The position numbers were made by a program, and so were the translations under genes. From positions 25,659 to 89,658 of the forward strand of contig JAKFXX010000028.1 of assembly GCA_021731145.1 (NCBI GenBank): DNA of 64,000 nucleotides, read 5' to 3'. The notes beneath the pieces are model-generated. The model worked only from the letters and a program-made list of their open reading frames with translations. It did not search any database and was not told where the DNA came from. Numbering within the stretch: the stretch's first letter is position 1; each line of letters opens with the position of its first letter. The stretch is from Gammaproteobacteria bacterium. GTDB taxonomy: Bacteria; Pseudomonadota; Gammaproteobacteria; Ga0077554; Ga007554. Positions 20,857-28,669 of this stretch are shown here, piece by piece.

Positions 20857-21056
20857 CAACTCGCCTCCTGCTTCTTCTTGTTGATGCTCTCGGCAATCCA
20901 GAGATCCAGCTCTGAGCGGCGGAAACGCCATGTACCACCGAGCTTGAATGCGGGAATCTCACCCTTCTGGGTGAGCCGATAGACCGTCCGCTTGCCCGCT
21001 TTCAGGTAGGCAGCGACTTCATCAAGCGTAAGGATTTCGCCATCTGTGTCGGTCAT
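20856..21056 (-). CDS. Excisionase-family helix-turn-helix DNA-binding protein
   Basis: A 66-residue protein with a complete MerR-like winged helix: ILTLDEVAAYLKAGKRTVYR, LTQKGEIPAFKLGG and TWRFRRSELDLWI. This is the 'excisionase family' HTH found on phages, integrative elements and defence islands. Its stop codon overlaps the start of the truncated helicase (TGATG), so the two once formed an operon. It probably acted as a local regulator or recombination directionality factor. With its partner truncated, current function is doubtful. No integrase is visible nearby. Confidence 0.8.
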   Translation of the reverse strand: MTDTDGEILTLDEVAAYLKAGKRTVYRLTQKGEIPAFKLGGTWRFRRSELDLWIAESINKKKQEAS

Positions 21057-21218
21057 CGTTTCGTCCGCAATGGTGACCTACGGTGAATTCTGTTTGCCAA
21101 GTCTGGCCAACTTTACCGCGTTGGGCCGTAACTGGCTAGCAGCAGTCTGCATGCAGGCGGTACAACTCCAGGGAGAGGCTGGAGGTAAATCCGCGTGGGG
21201 AACAGGCCTTGAATTATC

Positions 21219-21241
21219 GAAAAAACCCAGGGGCTTTTTTG
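21219..21241 (-). terminator. Rho-independent terminator after ampG
   Basis: Just past the ampG stop the minus strand reads AAAAAAGCCCCTGGGTTTTTT: an A/T-rich stem closed by GCC/GGT pairs with a four-base loop and a six-T run. The same hairpin could also stop transcription coming from the opposite side. Confidence 0.6.
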
Positions 21242-21242
21242 T

Positions 21243-22499
21243 TCACTCCGCTTCCACCAGTGCCGGTGCTATCGCGGCCTTTTGACTGATAGCGCCGCGG
21301 CGCCTCAGCCACCACAACAGCACAAGACCGGGGATTGCGCCCAGCACGCTGGCAGCGAAGAACAACGGCCAACCCAGGCTCGCGGCCATCATGCCGGTAG
21401 GTGCTCCGGCAATTTTCGGGGTGATGGCCATAAGACTGGAGAGCAAGGCGTACTGGGTGGCGCTATAGCGCTTTTCGGTGAGGCTCATCAGGAAAGCGAC
21501 GAAGGCCGCCGAGCCCATGCCGCCGGAGAGGTTGTCGATGCCCACTGCCAGAATCAGGGCTATCTGATTCTGGCCGGCCAGGGCGACGCCCATGTAACTC
21601 AGGTTGGTGACAGCCTGAAGGATGCCAAAGGCCCACAACGCACGATAGATGCCCAGGCGTGCAATGAGTGCCCCGCCGGCGATGGCGCCGAAGATGGTGG
21701 CGACGAGCCCAAAGCCCTTGTTCACAGCACCGATTTCGGTTTTGGAGAAACCAATGTCCAGCAGGAACGGAGTAGTCATGGCCCCGGCAATGGCGTCTGG
21801 CAGCTTGTAGAGGATGATGAAGGCCAGCAGGAACAGGGCGGCTTCGCGGCTGAAAAAGGCCTTGAAGGGATGTACCACCGCCTCTGCCAGGGTGCGCGGG
21901 CTACCGCCGGTCTCGGGCTCCGTACCCCACAAGGCGGCGGCCAGCCCGATCACCATCAATCCCGCCATGATCTGGTAAACGGTCGCCCACGGCAGGTGGT
22001 CGGCAAGAATCAGCGCCATCGCCCCGGATACCAGCATCCCCAGACGATAACCCAGCACCGACACTGCCGCGCCCGCGCCGAGCTCTTCCTGTTTAAGGAT
22101 ATCCGCCCGGTAGGCGTCCACCACAATGTCCTGGCTGGCGGAGAGAAACGAGACCAGCACCGCTGCGATCGCCAGCAGCCAGGGCTGGCTCACCGGATCC
22201 AGACCACCCATGAAAGCGATGGCCGCCATCAGGCTTAATTGCGTCAGCACCAACCAGCCGCGCCGCCGCCCCAAAAAGGGTGGCGTGTAGCGGTCCATGA
22301 GCGGCGCCCACAGGTATTTCACCGTATACGGCAGGCCCACCAGGGTAATTGCACCGATGGTGGCCAGATCCACGCCCGCGTCCTTCATCCAGGCCTGCAA
22401 GGTGCCGAAGGTGAGTGCCAGCGGCAAGCCGGAGGAAAAACCGAGCAGCAGCAGCACCGCCACGCGGCGGTTGCTGAAGACCTGGAAGTAGAGGTTCAC
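21243..22499 (-). CDS. ampG: AmpG-type muropeptide permease (MFS)
   Basis: Inner-membrane major-facilitator protein that imports GlcNAc-anhydroMurNAc peptides for cell-wall recycling. The N-terminal half has family signatures: LLLLGFSSGLPLALTFGTLQ, VGLPYTVKYLWAPLMDRY, RRRGWLVLTQ and SASQDIVVDAYRADIL. About 12 hydrophobic segments are evident. I prefer GTG at 22499 (22 bp after the dapD stop) because the upstream codons overlap dapD and are not family sequence. That gives 418 residues. A terminator follows. Confidence 0.9.
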   Translation of the reverse strand: MNLYFQVFSNRRVAVLLLLGFSSGLPLALTFGTLQAWMKDAGVDLATIGAITLVGLPYTVKYLWAPLMDRYTPPFLGRRRGWLVLTQLSLMAAIAFMGGLDPVSQPWLLAIAAVLVSFLSASQDIVVDAYRADILKQEELGAGAAVSVLGYRLGMLVSGAMALILADHLPWATVYQIMAGLMVIGLAAALWGTEPETGGSPRTLAEAVVHPFKAFFSREAALFLLAFIILYKLPDAIAGAMTTPFLLDIGFSKTEIGAVNKGFGLVATIFGAIAGGALIARLGIYRALWAFGILQAVTNLSYMGVALAGQNQIALILAVGIDNLSGGMGSAAFVAFLMSLTEKRYSATQYALLSSLMAITPKIAGAPTGMMAASLGWPLFFAASVLGAIPGLVLLWWLRRRGAISQKAAIAPALVEAE

Positions 22500-22521
22500 T
22501 GACTGTAGTGTTTTTCGGGTA

Positions 22522-23343
22522 TCAAATATCCCGCAGCAATTCGTTGATGCCCACCTTGCCGCGTGTCTTTTCATCCACCTGCTTAACGATTACGGCGCAG
22601 TACAGGCTGTACTTGCCATCGGCGGAAGGCAGGTTGCCGGAGACAACCACCGAACCTGCGGGGACGCGGCCATAGAGGATTTCTCCGGTCATGCGGTTGT
22701 AGATACGGGTGCTGGCGCCGATGTAGACGCCCATGGAGATTACCGCGCCTTCTTCAACGATGACGCCTTCCACTACCTCGGAGCGCGCGCCGATGAAGCA
22801 GTTGTCTTCGATGATGGTGGGACCGGCCTGGACCGGCTCCAGCACGCCGCCGATGCCGACGCCGCCGGAGAGATGCACGTTCTTGCCGATCTGCGCGCAG
22901 GAGCCGACCGTGGCCCAGGTATCAACCATGGTGCCGCTGTCCACATAGGCGCCGATGTTGACATAGGAGGGCATCAGCACCACGCCGGGCGCGATGTAGG
23001 CGCCCTTGCGCGCCGAAGCGGGAGGGACCACACGCACGCCGCTGGCGCGGAAATCACGTGGACTGTAGTCGGCGAACTTGGGTTGCACCTTGTCGTAATA
23101 GTTGGTGAAACCGCCCTTCATGAAGCTATTGTCCTCGATGCGGAAAGACAGCAACACGGCCTTTTTCAGCCACTGGTTGACGACCCACTGGCCGTCTTTC
23201 TTTTCAGCCACGCGCGCCGCGCCACTGTCGAGCAGGTGGATGGCCTCGACCACGGCCTCATGGACGAGGGTGTCCACATTGCGCGGCGTGATATCGGCGC
23301 GGCGTTCAAAGGCTTCTTCGATGATTTGCTTGATGTCGTTCAT
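22522..23343 (-). CDS. dapD: 2,3,4,5-tetrahydropyridine-2,6-dicarboxylate N-succinyltransferase
   Basis: A trimeric left-handed beta-helix enzyme that commits tetrahydrodipicolinate to the succinylase branch of lysine and diaminopimelate synthesis. The N-terminal helical domain ([19 protein letters not shown]) precedes hexapeptide repeats ([39 protein letters not shown]). The start at 23343 has GGAA about 7 nt upstream; an ATG four codons earlier has no ribosome-binding site. The 273-residue length is standard. It directly follows dapC, which performs the next reaction. Confidence 0.97.
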   Translation of the reverse strand: MNDIKQIIEEAFERRADITPRNVDTLVHEAVVEAIHLLDSGAARVAEKKDGQWVVNQWLKKAVLLSFRIEDNSFMKGGFTNYYDKVQPKFADYSPRDFRASGVRVVPPASARKGAYIAPGVVLMPSYVNIGAYVDSGTMVDTWATVGSCAQIGKNVHLSGGVGIGGVLEPVQAGPTIIEDNCFIGARSEVVEGVIVEEGAVISMGVYIGASTRIYNRMTGEILYGRVPAGSVVVSGNLPSADGKYSLYCAVIVKQVDEKTRGKVGINELLRDI

Positions 23344-23364
23344 GTGGGTTTCCATTGTTGGTAG

Positions 23365-24561
23365 CTAGAATGTTTTCAAAAGATCTTTGATGCGATGCGC
23401 CGCCTCCACGCATTCCTCCAGAGGCTCGACCAACGCGATGCGGATGCGATTCTGTCCCGGATTGATACCATGCGCCTCCCGCGACAGGTAACTGCCGGGC
23501 AGTACGGTGACGTTATACCGGGCATACAATTCGCGCGCAAATTCAGTGTCATCAACAGGTGTGTGCGGCCACAGATAAAAGCTCGCAGCGGGACGCTGCA
23601 CGTCCATGTCGGGTTGCAGAATGTCCAGCACTGCGTCGAATTTCTCACGGTAGAGCGCGCGGTTGTGCGCAACGTGCTGTTCATCGCCCCAGGCTGCTTT
23701 TGATGCGGCCTGGGTGGGCAGCGGCATGGCACAGCCGTGGTAGGTGCGATAGAGGTGAAACCGTTCGATGATATGCGCGTCACCGGCAACGAAACCGGAA
23801 CGCATCCCCGGTACGTTAGAGCGTTTTGACAAGCTATGGAATACAATGCAGCGCCGGTAATCGTCGCGCCCCAGCCCGGCGGCGACTTCCAGCAGCCCCA
23901 GGGGTGGCGCGTTTTCGTCCAGATAGATTTCCGAATAGCACTCGTCGGAGGCGATGATGAAATCGTACTCATCCGCGAGTTGGATAAGTTTCTGTAATGT
24001 GGCACTATCCAGCACCGCGCCGGTGGGGTTGCCGGGCGAACAGATATAGAGCAACTGACAGCGCGCCCAGACCTCAGGCGGTACGGCGTCGAAATCAGGG
24101 GCAAAGCCGGTTTCCGCCGTAGCGTTGATGAACCACGGCTCGGCCCCGGCGAGCAGCGCCGCGCCCTCGTAGATTTGATAAAACGGATTGGGCATCAGCA
24201 CCAGGGGGTTCGTGCTGCGATTAATAACACACTGCGCAAAGGCGAACAGCGCCTCGCGCGTGCCATTCACCGGCAGCACATGGCGCGCCGGGTCGATGCT
24301 GCCGGGCGTCAGCGCAAAACGCCGCGTCAACCAGGCGGCGATGCTCTCACGCAATGCGGCGCTGCCGCGCGTGACCGGATAGCCGGACAGTCCATGCAAA
24401 TGGGTAATAATCTCCTCGGCGATAAAACCGGGCGTGGCATGCTTCGGCTCGCCAATGGACAGCCCGATGTGTGGCAGCTCTGCCGGCGGTGTGACACCGG
24501 CCTTGAGGCGCGCCAGTTTTTCGAACGGGTAAGGCTGAAGCCGGGAAAGGTCTGGATTCAT
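23365..24561 (-). CDS. dapC: Succinyldiaminopimelate transaminase
   Basis: A 398-residue fold-type I PLP aminotransferase that converts succinyl-amino-ketopimelate to succinyl-diaminopimelate. The N-terminus NPDLSRLQPYPFEKLARLKA is typical of proteobacterial DapC. The PLP-binding Asp/Tyr region (IASDECYSEIYLDE) and the Schiff-base lysine (FHSLSKRSNVPGMRSGFVAG) are intact. The dapC-dapD order and 21-bp spacing imply one transcript. Confidence 0.95.
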   Translation of the reverse strand: MNPDLSRLQPYPFEKLARLKAGVTPPAELPHIGLSIGEPKHATPGFIAEEIITHLHGLSGYPVTRGSAALRESIAAWLTRRFALTPGSIDPARHVLPVNGTREALFAFAQCVINRSTNPLVLMPNPFYQIYEGAALLAGAEPWFINATAETGFAPDFDAVPPEVWARCQLLYICSPGNPTGAVLDSATLQKLIQLADEYDFIIASDECYSEIYLDENAPPLGLLEVAAGLGRDDYRRCIVFHSLSKRSNVPGMRSGFVAGDAHIIERFHLYRTYHGCAMPLPTQAASKAAWGDEQHVAHNRALYREKFDAVLDILQPDMDVQRPAASFYLWPHTPVDDTEFARELYARYNVTVLPGSYLSREAHGINPGQNRIRIALVEPLEECVEAAHRIKDLLKTF

Positions 24562-24635
24562 GGGATTATGCGGATAACCAACGATGCCGATATTTATGAA
24601 AGAATTTGAGAACGCGTAGTATAGGACATCCTGCC

Positions 24636-25517
24636 ATGCCTTCCAAACTCAAATCTACAATTTCCACCAATCTGCCGGTAATGGGGCTGCTGCTGGCGGC
24701 GACGCTATGGGGTATCTTCTGGTATCCGCTACGTCTGCTGGAGCAGCAGGGCTTGCAAGGCCTGTGGGCGACATTTTTGATTTTTTCATCCGCGCTGCTG
24801 GTGGGATTACCCACATTATGGAAACAGCGCGCGGAGCTGGCCCGCCATCCCTGGCTGCTGCTGGTGATAGCCATTGCCAATGGCTGGTGTAACACGGCAT
24901 TTATTCTCGCCGTGCTGGATGGCGCAGTGGTGCGGGTACTGCTGCTATTCTATTTGTCACCGCTGTGGACGGTCATATTGGGCAGGTTCATCCTGGGGGA
25001 GCGGCCCTCCCGGCTCGCGACGGCTGCACTGGCGGTCGCCATGATCGGCGCGTTCATCACCATCTGGGAGCCGGCGCTGGGCATTCCCTGGCCACAAGGT
25101 CATGCGGACTGGCTGGCAATCTCATCGGGATTTGCGTTTGCGCTCTCCAACGTACTGATACGCAAGGTACAGGCGGTACCGGTAGCCATTAAAACCGTAA
25201 TGTCCTGGGTCGGCGTAGTGTTTCTGTCTGGCCTGTGGATATCCATGGCGAGCGCGCCTGTCCCGGATGTTGGCGTGAATGTGCTTGCCACAGCTTTTGC
25301 CATAGGCGTATTGGGCGTCGTGCTGATGTCGCTGGCAGTGCAGTACGGGGTTACCCATATGCCCGTGCATCGCTCGTCAGTAATCCTGCTGTTTGAAGTC
25401 GTGGTCGGCGCCATTTCCGCGCAACTGCTGACCGACGAGGTAGTGTTGCCCAGGGAATGGATAGGCGGCACGCTTATTGTGCTGGCGGCGTGGCTTACCT
25501 CGCGCGATGGGAAGTAA
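24636..25517 (+). CDS. DMT-superfamily (EamA) transporter
   Basis: About 293 residues with two EamA repeats and roughly ten transmembrane helices, starting LLLAATLWGIFWYPLRLLEQ and with the second repeat beginning near GHADWLAISSGFAFALSNVL. The start at 24636 has AGGA 9 nt upstream; an ATG ten codons earlier lacks one. Members export amino acids, nucleosides or other metabolites; the substrate cannot be inferred. It is divergent from dapC with about 75 bp between them. Confidence 0.88.
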   Translation: MPSKLKSTISTNLPVMGLLLAATLWGIFWYPLRLLEQQGLQGLWATFLIFSSALLVGLPTLWKQRAELARHPWLLLVIAIANGWCNTAFILAVLDGAVVRVLLLFYLSPLWTVILGRFILGERPSRLATAALAVAMIGAFITIWEPALGIPWPQGHADWLAISSGFAFALSNVLIRKVQAVPVAIKTVMSWVGVVFLSGLWISMASAPVPDVGVNVLATAFAIGVLGVVLMSLAVQYGVTHMPVHRSSVILLFEVVVGAISAQLLTDEVVLPREWIGGTLIVLAAWLTSRDGK

Positions 25518-25596
25518 GCTCTGTGATTGCGGGTTACACATGGAAAGTAGTACAGTTTCGACATCACACAATGTCAACGACATATAAGGTGGGAAG

Positions 25597-27372
25597 ATGA
25601 TTGCGTCAACAAATCTGCGCGTAAAGTCTCGAATGGCGGCTTTTTATATCTGTACACTGACCTGTGCTCTGGGCGCATTCGGGATGGTTTTCGCACCCTC
25701 CTCCGCTGCCGCCGCGCCGCGCCCATCGCTTCCGGGAAACGCCCCTTTCAAAATCCAGTTTGACCATGTGCCTGGCGAAGTCCTGGTCAAGTTCCGCAAT
25801 AAGCCTTTAGCCAATATTGCCAATGAAACGGCGGCCATCCACGCCACCCTTGGCGCGCGAGCGGTTACGACCCTGCCGTTTGTCCACGTACAACGTGTAC
25901 GAGGCCTACGCGGACAATCCACCGAGGCGCTGATGCAAGCCTATGCCAGCCGGGCGGATGTGGAATACGTCGAACCGAATATCATTTTCCATACCCAGGT
26001 TACGCCGAATGACCCACGCTTTGCGGAATTGTGGGGTATGAATAACGTTGGACAAACGGGCGGCACGCCGGATGCGGATATCGATGGACCGGAGGCGTGG
26101 GACAGGCAAACGGGCAGTTCAAGCGTGATTGTGGCGAGCATCGATACCGGCGTGGATTATAACCACCCCGATCTGGCAGGCAACATCTGGACGAACCCCG
26201 GTGAGATCCCCGGCAATGGCATTGACGATGATGGCAATGGTTACGTTGATGACGTGCGTGGCTGGGATTTTGCCAATAACGACAATGACCCAATGGACGA
26301 TCAGGGCCATGGCACACACACAGCGGGCACCATTGCCGCCGTGGGCAACAATGCCACGGGCGTTGCCGGCGTGGCATGGCGGGCCAAAATCATGCCGCTC
26401 AAGTTTCTCACCGCCAGCGGCAGCGGAACCTCCCTGGGCGCAGCGCAGGCCATTCTTTATGCGGCCAACATGGGGGCCAGGATTTCCAGCAATAGCTGGG
26501 GGGGTGGCGGTTTTTCGCAGACCATCGAGAACGCCATCAACACCGCCAATCAGCGCGGCATGCTGTTTGTAACCGCCGCCGGCAATGCCAATGCGAACAA
26601 CGATACAACCGTAAGCTATCCGTGCAACTCGGCATTACCGAATGTGCTGTGTGTCGCCGCCACGGATCATAACGACCAGAAAGCATCCTTCTCCAATTAT
26701 GGCGCGGTGAATGTTGACCTTGGCGCCCCCGGTGTGTCGATTTTATCCACCGTGCCTGCCGGGACATGCAGCTTGTGCAATTCTTCCGGCTATCGCTACT
26801 TGAACGGCACATCCATGGCAACGCCCCATGTATCTGGCGCCGCCGCCCTGGTACGTGCCCAGTTTCCCAACCTTGCGCCTGTCGCCATCAAAAATCTTCT
26901 GATGCAATCTACAGACCCCATAGCAGCGCTGAGTGGAAAAATGGTTACCGGCGGCAGACTCAACATCAGCAAGGCCGTTACCGCAAGCGCCATTACCGTC
27001 ACAGCAAGGGGCACGCCTGTCAGCGGTGTTTATCCCATCATGGTGATACGCGTTGATGGACAAATCGCGGGCACCTTCAATGTATATTCCACATATGCGG
27101 AATATGCCGTAGCAGTGAATGCCGCGCCAAGCACTCCTCATAACATCGACGTAGTATTTACCAATGACGCCTATCTCCCACCCGAAGACCGGAACCTCAT
27201 TGTGCAATCCCTGAGGGTAAATACAACAACACTTCTGCCCACCAGCACAGGGGTAACCTATGACCGTGGCGCGGGCAGCGCCGCGTTTGATGGTGTAAAC
27301 GTCATCGCCGGACAGAGCGGCATGTGGTGGAATGGGGCATTGCGGTTTACCGTGCCTGCGACGGCTTTTTAG
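25597..27372 (+). CDS. Secreted S8 (subtilisin-like) protease with C-terminal CBM60-like module
   Basis: A 591-residue preproprotein. A hydrophobic signal (about residues 13-40) is followed by a fervidolysin/I9-like propeptide (PGEVLVKFRNKP ... RADVEYVEPN, about 55-130). The catalytic domain has Asp183 (SIDTGVDYNHPDL), His238 (GHGTHTAGT), oxyanion Asn330 (FVTAAGNAN) and Ser406 (NGTSMATPHVSGAAAL). A calcium-binding-like stretch, GNGIDDDGNGYVDD, lies between Asp and His. From about residue 475 to the end, TVTARGTPVSGVYPIMVIRV, STYAEYAV, NDAYLPPEDRNLIVQSLRVN and SGMWWNGALRF resemble CBM60 xylan-binding modules. There is no GlyGly-CTERM or PEP-CTERM tail. Confidence 0.9.
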   Translation: MIASTNLRVKSRMAAFYICTLTCALGAFGMVFAPSSAAAAPRPSLPGNAPFKIQFDHVPGEVLVKFRNKPLANIANETAAIHATLGARAVTTLPFVHVQRVRGLRGQSTEALMQAYASRADVEYVEPNIIFHTQVTPNDPRFAELWGMNNVGQTGGTPDADIDGPEAWDRQTGSSSVIVASIDTGVDYNHPDLAGNIWTNPGEIPGNGIDDDGNGYVDDVRGWDFANNDNDPMDDQGHGTHTAGTIAAVGNNATGVAGVAWRAKIMPLKFLTASGSGTSLGAAQAILYAANMGARISSNSWGGGGFSQTIENAINTANQRGMLFVTAAGNANANNDTTVSYPCNSALPNVLCVAATDHNDQKASFSNYGAVNVDLGAPGVSILSTVPAGTCSLCNSSGYRYLNGTSMATPHVSGAAALVRAQFPNLAPVAIKNLLMQSTDPIAALSGKMVTGGRLNISKAVTASAITVTARGTPVSGVYPIMVIRVDGQIAGTFNVYSTYAEYAVAVNAAPSTPHNIDVVFTNDAYLPPEDRNLIVQSLRVNTTTLLPTSTGVTYDRGAGSAAFDGVNVIAGQSGMWWNGALRFTVPATAF

Positions 27373-27384
27373 GAGACTAACATA

Positions 27385-27678
27385 ATGAGATTACTGCGAC
27401 ATTTTGCTGCGTTTGCCCTGGCGGTATGCGCCTGCACCGCCTGTGCCGGCGGCGTGGCCGGCAAAGACGGCCGTCAGGAACTGACTGGCGCGTTAATTGA
27501 GGGCGGTGTTGAATGCCCGCTTTTTCAGGCGGACGATGGAAAGCGCTACACCCTGCTGGGCAATCTGAAAGGACTCAAAAGCGGTGATCGTGTCAGGCTT
27601 ACCGGAGAGGTGGTGGAGGCCTCCTTTTGCATGCAGGGGCAGACCCTGTCCGTGAAATCAATAGAACGCGTGAAATAG
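27385..27678 (+). CDS. Small exported OB-fold-like protein (DUF5818-like)
   Basis: A 97-residue protein with an N-terminal signal (LLRHFAAFALAVCACTACAG) and a mature domain of about 75 residues: ELTGALIEGGVECPLFQADD, GKRYTLLGNLKGLKSGDRVR and LTGEVVEASFCMQG. The alternating beta pattern resembles small nucleic-acid/oligosaccharide-binding (OB) folds such as DUF5818. Two cysteines in the mature part could form a disulfide. AGGAG precedes the start by about 9 nt and the gene is 12 bp after the subtilase, so they are probably co-transcribed. Function unknown. Confidence 0.75.
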   Translation: MRLLRHFAAFALAVCACTACAGGVAGKDGRQELTGALIEGGVECPLFQADDGKRYTLLGNLKGLKSGDRVRLTGEVVEASFCMQGQTLSVKSIERVK

Positions 27679-27704
27679 CAAATCACCCTTGTGATCGCCA
27701 CCTG

Positions 27705-27847
27705 AGAACCTGCTCACGATCTCGATCAAGGGATGCAGTGCAAGGCAAAATCGAACGAAAAAGCGGAGCATACATGAAGTATGTGAGCATTTTGAGTTCG
27801 ATTTTAACGCCGCAATGCGCCCTTCAGCGAGATCGTGAACAGGTTCT
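27705..27847. repeat. 143-bp palindromic (MITE-like) element
   Basis: Terminal inverted arms AGAACCTGCTCACGATCTCG (27705-27724) and CGAGATCGTGAACAGGTTCT (27828-27847) match at 19 of 20 positions. The interior is also partly self-complementary (AAATCGAAC near 27748 with GTTCGATTT near 27796). On the minus strand its core is homologous to the element at 62208-62351. No gene lies inside. The last codons and the stop of the rhombosortase gene are in its right arm. Confidence 0.85.
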
Positions 27848-28435
27848 TATTCCCTTTGCAAACATATACACCAATACCGCCACAAAACCGCTGACCGCCC
27901 CATAGAGATGGGCGTCGGTCACCACCGCACCGCCCGCGAATTCCGCCGTACCTGGGAGTGGCCCGTGTATCTGCTCCCACATCAGCTTACCCAACAACAG
28001 TAACAGCAACATTATCTCAAGGCGATTGCCTGCACGCAGGCTGGCCATCACGCCTGCGGCGAACAGGCCATGCAACATCCCGGACAAACCCACATACCAG
28101 CCAATCGACGGACTGAACAACAACAGCCCCAGCCCGACGCCCAGCATGCTAGCCAGGCTAATCACCACCCATGTGGACAGGCTCAACATGCGCCCGAACA
28201 ACATCCAGATCAGCGCCAGCGCCGCAAGATTCATCAACAAATGACTCCAGCCCAGATGCACGAAATGGGCCGAAAACAGACGCCAGATTTCACCGTTCAA
28301 AATAGGACTGCGCTCATAGCGCAACCACTCGTCAGCATGTGTCCCGCCAACAGCGGCTATCAGTGCCATCAGGGCGAATGACAAAGGTAATGCGTGGCGG
28401 CGAAGCCTAGACCAGACAGGGAAAGTGTTTATCAT
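27824..28435 (-). CDS. rrtA: Rhombosortase (rhomboid-family intramembrane serine protease)
   Basis: A 203-residue membrane protein with about six hydrophobic helices. Family features are WRLFSAHFVHLGWSHLLMNL, the catalytic-Ser helix GWYVGLSGMLHGLFAAGVMA and a last-helix His (DAHLYGAVSGF). Rhombosortases of this short type process proteins carrying C-terminal GlyGly-CTERM anchors. No such tail is seen on any protein encoded in this window, so its substrate must lie elsewhere. The C-terminal residues RTCSRSR and the stop codon are supplied by the palindromic element at 27705-27847, so the original 3' end was replaced. Confidence 0.85.
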   Translation of the reverse strand: MINTFPVWSRLRRHALPLSFALMALIAAVGGTHADEWLRYERSPILNGEIWRLFSAHFVHLGWSHLLMNLAALALIWMLFGRMLSLSTWVVISLASMLGVGLGLLLFSPSIGWYVGLSGMLHGLFAAGVMASLRAGNRLEIMLLLLLLGKLMWEQIHGPLPGTAEFAGGAVVTDAHLYGAVSGFVAVLVYMFAKGIRTCSRSR

Positions 28436-28524
28436 CGTCAGAATAATGTGGCCCTGTTTTCAACTCAGTTTATCGCAAATAGTGCCTCGTCCCAACATGA
28501 GGCAGAAAATAACTTCATCAAAAT

Positions 28525-28584
28525 TGACATAGATCAATTTGTCTTGGGATAAGGATTGACAAGCGGCTAAAGCAGCATATCATT
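28525..28584 (+). promoter_or_regulatory. Promoter with FNR/Anr-like box upstream of intracellular subtilase
   Basis: TTGACA (28557-28562) and TATCAT (28579-28584; five of six match) are spaced 16 bp, giving a start near 28591. Upstream, TTGACATAGATCAA (28525-28538) matches the FNR-type dyad TTGAT-N4-ATCAA at all but one position. Its centre lies about 60 bp upstream of that start, a class-I activator position. The divergent rhombosortase gene begins at 28435, so the box could serve both. Confidence 0.55.
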
Positions 28585-28669
28585 TTCAAAAAGAAAGCAA
28601 ATTTATAAAGGAAATGCGTAAGGTTAGACAGTCTCAATAATAATTCAAAACGCCAAAAGGAGCAGAGCC

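Noticed and set aside
21282..22238. Long plus-strand frame (318 codons) across ampG
   Set aside because: Antisense shadow of the permease gene, with low-complexity His/Gln/Gly composition and no ribosome-binding site.
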